The notes beneath the pieces are model-generated. The model made no database searches and had not been told where the DNA came from. It saw only the letters and a program-made list of their open reading frames with translations. A DNA stretch of 10,004 nt from Lysobacterales bacterium (GTDB lineage: Bacteria > Pseudomonadota > Gammaproteobacteria > Xanthomonadales > SZUA-36), in NCBI GenBank assembly GCA_029287515.1, contig JARFQZ010000248.1, forward strand, positions 1 through 10,004. Reading direction: 5' to 3'. Position numbers and translations under genes: made by a program. Of this stretch, positions 6,968 to 10,004 are shown in pieces (positions within the stretch are counted from its first letter, which is position 1; every line of letters starts with the position of its first letter).

Positions 6968-7041
6968 CAGGCTTTTGGAGTGATGTACCCGTCTTTCGCG
7001 CCCTGCGCGCTTGATAAAACCGGTACAGTTCTATCAAGGCT
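6935..7041 (-). ncRNA. Candidate structured small RNA between panC and leuS
   Basis: The minus strand from about 7041 to 6935 would give an RNA of roughly 107 nt. Stem-loop 1: CUUGAUAGAAC (7038-7028) pairs with GUUUUAUCAAG (7020-7010), 11 bp with a 7-nt loop UGUACCG. Its one non-Watson-Crick pair is a G-U wobble on this strand but would be an A-C mismatch on the other, favouring the minus strand as the RNA. Stem-loop 2: CGCGC-AGG-GCGCG (7009-6997) abuts it. A 29-nt single-stranded stretch (6996-6968) follows and contains GGUACA, complementary to loop 1. Then come the terminator hairpin and nine U, as in Hfq-binding sRNAs. A promoter stands directly upstream. I recognise no known RNA family. 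It could instead be a structured panC 3' UTR or an RNA processed from it. Confidence 0.45.
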
Positions 7042-7042
7042 G

Positions 7043-7058
7043 GTGGTAATAATACCAC
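7043..7058. repeat. 16-bp palindrome over the -10 of the small-RNA promoter
   Basis: GTGGTA-ATAA-TACCAC is a perfect 6-bp dyad with a 4-nt centre, and the -10 hexamer lies inside it. ATCAAG (7033-7038) and CTTGAT (7060-7065) extend the symmetry outward. It could be a repressor operator, or a hairpin in read-through panC mRNA. Confidence 0.5.
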
Positions 7059-7077
7059 TCTTGATGCAAAAAGCCAA
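7049..7077 (-). promoter_or_regulatory. Sigma70-like promoter just after panC
   Basis: On the minus strand, TTGGCT (7072-7077, 4 of 6 to consensus) and TATTAT (7049-7054, 5 of 6) are spaced 17 nt apart, starting 1 nt past the panC stop codon. Initiation would fall near 7041-7044. With the terminator at 6935-6967 it would define a short, non-coding transcription unit. Confidence 0.45.
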
Positions 7078-7078
7078 C

Positions 7079-7927
7079 TCAGATAATTTTCATGTTGTCA
7101 ATAAGCCGCGTCTTTCCGCACCGCACTGCAGCAAGCACTCTCATTGGGGCGCCTTCTTTTGAAGGTGCCGCCAGGTTATCGGAGCGCCGGACGGCAACGT
7201 AATCAACCCGGAAGCCCCATGACTCAAGTCGGCTTACAGCATCCTGCTCAGCCTGTTCCCAGTGCGATGGATCATTCCTGACCTGCTCGACGACGTCTGA
7301 GAGCACGGTACTGAGTCGAACAGCCGCCGCTTTTTCTTCTGTCCGGAGGAATCGATTGCGGGAACTCATTGCCAGGCCGTTGTGTTCGCGAACCGTCGGA
7401 ACTGAAACAATCCGGATATCGAAAGAGAGGTCTTCCACCATGCGCCTGATCAGTAACAGTTGCTGAAAGTCTTTTTCGCCGAAAACGGCCACGTCCGGGC
7501 CCACCAGGTTGAAAAGCCTTGCGACCACGGTCAACACGCCATCAAAGTGGCCGGGGCGGCATTCACCTTCCAGGGGTGCAGCGAGATCCGGGGAAGCAAG
7601 CAGGCGTATGGAGTTTTTGATGCCTGGCGGATACACCGTGTCATGTCCGGGTGCGAACAACAGGTCACAGCCCGATGCTTCAAGCGCGACGCGGTCCGTG
7701 TCCGGCGTCCTGGGGTAACTGCCGTAGTCCTCGCCCTCACCGAATTGCGTCGGATTGACATAGATACTGGCGACGACCCGGTCGGCGTGTTCACGGGCCT
7801 TCCTGACGAGCGCCAGGTGGCCTTCATGCAGGTTGCCCATGGTCGGCACCAGCGCTGTAGTGAGCGCCTGCCGGCGCCAGTCCCGCGTAACCCGGCGAAT
7901 CTGCTCGAGGTCAACGGCCTGCAGCAT
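7079..7927 (-). CDS. panC: Pantothenate synthetase PanC
   Basis: PanC joins pantoate and beta-alanine using ATP through a pantoyl-adenylate intermediate, the last step of pantothenate synthesis in the cytosol. The 282-aa product (E. coli 283) shows PTMGNLHEGH with the HIGH-like HEGH at residues 34-37, VNPTQFGEGEDYGSYPRT for pantoate binding, VFGEKDFQQL (148-157), and MSSRN (187-191), the KMSKS counterpart. It ends with LAAVRCGKTRLIDN, the usual C-terminus. The ATG start follows the panB stop with a single base between (TGAAATG), so the two are translationally coupled. No panD, the source of beta-alanine, follows; instead a short structured region and a terminator do. Confidence 0.98.
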   Translation of the reverse strand: MLQAVDLEQIRRVTRDWRRQALTTALVPTMGNLHEGHLALVRKAREHADRVVASIYVNPTQFGEGEDYGSYPRTPDTDRVALEASGCDLLFAPGHDTVYPPGIKNSIRLLASPDLAAPLEGECRPGHFDGVLTVVARLFNLVGPDVAVFGEKDFQQLLLIRRMVEDLSFDIRIVSVPTVREHNGLAMSSRNRFLRTEEKAAAVRLSTVLSDVVEQVRNDPSHWEQAEQDAVSRLESWGFRVDYVAVRRSDNLAAPSKEGAPMRVLAAVRCGKTRLIDNMKII

Positions 7928-7928
7928 T

Positions 7929-8726
7929 TCAGTATTCGTGCTCCCGCGTTGGGAACTGCCGGTCGCGCACGGCCAGCACGTAGGCTTCGAAGGCGCCCTG
8001 GATGGAACCAGATCCCTGCATGAAATCCTTCACGAATTTTGGCGCCCATGATCCCAGCCCAAGCATGTCATGCATGACCAGCACCTGGCCGTCACAATCA
8101 ACCCCGGCGCCGATGCCGATGACCGGAATATCAACCGTTTCGGACACTTCCCGGCCCAGCGTGGCCGGAATGCACTCGACAACCAGCATCTGCGCGCCGG
8201 CCTGCTGCATGGCCTGCGCATCCGCGATCAGCTGTTTCGCCCCGGTTTCGTCCCGGGCCTGGACCTTGAAGCCGCCCAGCTGATTGACGCTTTGCGGCGT
8301 CAGTCCCAGGTGGGCGCATACCGGAACACCACGGCTGGTGAGGTAATGGACAATATCGATCATCGGGCCGGCGCCTTCCAGCTTGACCATCGCACCGCCC
8401 GCGCTGAGTAATTCGACCGCGTTTTCCATCGCCACCGACTCGCTGTGAAAGCTGCCAAACGGCATGTCGGCCAGCAGAAACGTTCGTTCCAGCCCTTGCG
8501 CCACGCATTCGGTGTGGTAGGCAATGTCGTCGACCTGGACACCGACGGTTGATGATTCGCCCTGCACGACCATCCCCAGTGAATCACCGACCAGGATAAT
8601 ATCAACGCCTGCCCGGTCCATGGCAGACGCGAAGGTGGCGTCATAGCACGTCAGCATTGCGATTTTTTCGCCGTCCCGCTTCATTGCCAGAAGATGGTCA
8701 ATGGTCAGCGCTTTGTTCCTGCTCAT
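7929..8726 (-). CDS. panB: 3-methyl-2-oxobutanoate hydroxymethyltransferase PanB
   Basis: PanB adds a hydroxymethyl group from methylene-tetrahydrofolate to alpha-ketoisovalerate, making ketopantoate, the first committed step towards pantothenate and coenzyme A. The 265-aa product (E. coli 264) is a complete TIM barrel with VGDSLGMVVQG (metal ligand Asp48), ADMPFGSF (Asp87), VKLEGA (Glu117), HLGLTPQSVNQLGG, and VVECIPATLG with the proposed catalytic Glu184, and GIGAGVDCDGQVLV. The ATG has a good AGAGG at 8732-8736, spaced 5 nt, which overlaps the pcnB stop codon, suggesting coupled translation. PanC follows after one base. FolK, often found between pcnB and panB, is not present. Confidence 0.98.
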   Translation of the reverse strand: MSRNKALTIDHLLAMKRDGEKIAMLTCYDATFASAMDRAGVDIILVGDSLGMVVQGESSTVGVQVDDIAYHTECVAQGLERTFLLADMPFGSFHSESVAMENAVELLSAGGAMVKLEGAGPMIDIVHYLTSRGVPVCAHLGLTPQSVNQLGGFKVQARDETGAKQLIADAQAMQQAGAQMLVVECIPATLGREVSETVDIPVIGIGAGVDCDGQVLVMHDMLGLGSWAPKFVKDFMQGSGSIQGAFEAYVLAVRDRQFPTREHEY

Positions 8727-8731
8727 AACTG

Positions 8732-8736
8732 CCTCT
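8732..8736 (-). promoter_or_regulatory. Ribosome binding site of panB overlapping the pcnB stop
   Basis: AGAGG on the minus strand lies 5 nt before the panB ATG and shares bases with the TAG stop of pcnB (8735-8737). Terminating ribosomes on pcnB would sit on the panB start, so the genes are probably coupled. Confidence 0.65.
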
Positions 8737-10004
8737 AACTGGTGGGCGCCCGGCGCCGGTAACGCCGTCGCGGACTTTGTTTGCGATCCGCTTTGCTCTT
8801 GTACGAGTTTCTCGAGAAATCCATCCCTTCCTGTGCTTTCGTCCAGAATTCACACAAGGGCTTGAGGGACGGATCCTCTTCTGCTCTCAACAAAAGGAAA
8901 TCATACGCTGCGCGGAACCTTTGTTCATGGAGCAGGCGTTTCCACCGTTTTCCACGGGTCCGGTTGAAACGGATCTGCATGATCCAGATCTGCCGGGTAA
9001 CGGCACTGAAACGCCGGGGAATCGAGGTGCTTTGCCCCTGCCCTACGATCACTTCCTCTGAAGCCCTCATCATCGCGTTGTATTCCGTTTCGCCTTCTTC
9101 GACCAAATCCCGGGTCCGGTCGGATACGGGCTGCCACAACAGGGCGGCGAACAGAAATGCAGGGGTCACCGGCTTGCCGGAACGAACGCGGTCGTCGGTG
9201 TTCTCCAGGGTTTTTCTCAACACCGTGCCGATCTGGATTTTTCCGCGACCCGAACCTTTTTTGACGCCCGGAAACAGGATCCTGCTCAAACCAAACCGCT
9301 GCAGGGCCTCCATGCTGCGTACGCCGTGCCCGGTCAGAAACAGTTTGCAGACTTCCTCGAACAGGCGGGCCGGCGGCACGTCCTTGAGCAAGTGGGCCAT
9401 GGCGCGTATCGGCGCTTCGGTTTCTTCGTCGGGTCTGACTCCGAGCTTGGCTTCAAACCGGGCCGCGCGCAGCAGGCGAACCGGGTCTTCCCGGTAACGT
9501 ACTGCGGGGTCTCCGATCAGTCGGAGCCGGCGTTTGGCGAGATCTTCATAGCCCCCGACATAATCACGAATTTCACCGCTGACCGGATCGAGAAACAGCG
9601 CGTTGATGGTGAAATCACGGCGAATGGCATCTTCCTCTACGGACCCGAACACATTATCCCGAAGAATCCGGCCGTTACTCTTTTCGTGGTCGCCGCCCTT
9701 GTCGGCCGATCCCCTGAAAGTGGCCACTTCGATCAATGCGCCTCCCTTGCGGACATGCGCCAGGCGAAACCGGCGCCCGATCAGGCGGCAACGCGGAAAG
9801 ACTTCCTGGACCTCCTCGGGCGTGGCGCTCGTGGCCACGTCAAAGTCCTTCGGAATTTTGCCAAGCAACAGGTCCCTGACGCTTCCGCCAACCAGGAATG
9901 CTTCGAAGCCGGCTTCCTGCAAATCCCGGACAACATCGGTGGCATTTGGGCAGAAATCTTTGAGCCGAATACCGTGCTCGGCCTGGGAAATGGTGAGATA
10001 ATTG
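8735..10004 (-). CDS. pcnB: Poly(A) polymerase I PcnB (5' end outside window)
   Basis: PcnB adds poly(A) tails to RNA 3' ends, which speeds decay by exonucleases, and it controls copy number of ColE1-type plasmids. The frame is open to the right edge, leaving 422 visible residues; by comparison with E. coli (about 465) only the N-terminus is missing. The first visible residues (ISQAEHGIRLKDF) already match the family before the head domain. Seen in order: FLVGGSVRDLLLGK (36-49), KDFDVAT with the two catalytic Asp (53 and 55), RLIGRRFRLAHV, RRDFTINAL, YREDPVRLLRAARFEAKLG and PPARLFEE, then the helical body with NPAFLFA-like TPAFLFAALLW, and a basic tail SPRRRYRRRAPT typical of PcnB rather than CCA-adding enzyme. 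The RRFRLAHV and basic tail argue for the polymerase. panB follows after 8 nt. Confidence 0.96.
   Translation of the reverse strand, partial: NYLTISQAEHGIRLKDFCPNATDVVRDLQEAGFEAFLVGGSVRDLLLGKIPKDFDVATSATPEEVQEVFPRCRLIGRRFRLAHVRKGGALIEVATFRGSADKGGDHEKSNGRILRDNVFGSVEEDAIRRDFTINALFLDPVSGEIRDYVGGYEDLAKRRLRLIGDPAVRYREDPVRLLRAARFEAKLGVRPDEETEAPIRAMAHLLKDVPPARLFEEVCKLFLTGHGVRSMEALQRFGLSRILFPGVKKGSGRGKIQIGTVLRKTLENTDDRVRSGKPVTPAFLFAALLWQPVSDRTRDLVEEGETEYNAMMRASEEVIVGQGQSTSIPRRFSAVTRQIWIMQIRFNRTRGKRWKRLLHEQRFRAAYDFLLLRAEEDPSLKPLCEFWTKAQEGMDFSRNSYKSKADRKQSPRRRYRRRAPTS

Noticed and set aside
6615..7058. Minus-strand open frame of 147 codons in the intergenic region
   Set aside because: The translation has no family motif and reads through the terminator hairpin and the structured RNA region; no ribosome binding site was found.
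1..10004. Mobile elements, CRISPR arrays, tRNA or rRNA genes
   Set aside because: No transposase or integrase motif, no regularly spaced repeats, and no tRNA-like fold or rRNA segment were seen on either strand.

Overview
The window is ordinary chromosomal DNA of moderately high GC from a gammaproteobacterium. It has an RNase G, a YhdE-type Maf protein, LptE (LPS transport) and the linked leuS-lptE-holA-nadD-rsfS-rlmH order. Running rlmH straight into maf and rng recalls xanthomonad-like or Chromatiales-like lineages more than enteric bacteria, but I cannot fix the family from sequence alone. Every recognised intact gene is on the minus strand, so transcription runs from high to low coordinates.

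Region 10004-7079 is a pantothenate-linked block: pcnB (5' end outside the window), panB and panC, packed with gaps of 8 and 1 nt. PcnB adenylates RNA 3' ends. PanB and PanC make ketopantoate and then pantothenate for coenzyme A. FolK, which often lies between pcnB and panB in gammaproteobacteria, is absent here, and no panD follows panC.

Region 7078-6506 is the only real intergenic space (573 nt) and the most interesting part. Just after panC on the minus strand there is a sigma70-like promoter whose -10 sits in a 16-bp palindrome. About 107 nt of strongly structured sequence follow: an 11-bp stem-loop, an abutting GC stem-loop, a possible pseudoknot and an intrinsic terminator with nine U. 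This is a candidate free-standing small RNA, or a structured panC 3' UTR. A second weak promoter directly beyond the terminator could drive leuS through a leader of about 400 nt. Within that leader, on the opposite strand, lies what looks like the last 50 or so codons of a YjgR/DUF853 (HerA-like ATPase) gene, probably a deletion scar.

Region 6505-1 is a compact housekeeping run: leuS (leucyl-tRNA synthetase), lptE (outer-membrane LPS transport lipoprotein), holA (clamp-loader delta subunit), nadD (NAD synthesis), rsfS (ribosome silencing), rlmH (23S rRNA methylation), maf/yhdE (nucleotide sanitation) and the first 57 codons of rng (RNase G). Gaps are 1 to 31 nt, so it is likely one operon. 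Four of the last five genes use GTG or TTG starts. The shared theme is translation, ribosome and RNA maintenance, with replication, NAD and envelope genes embedded.
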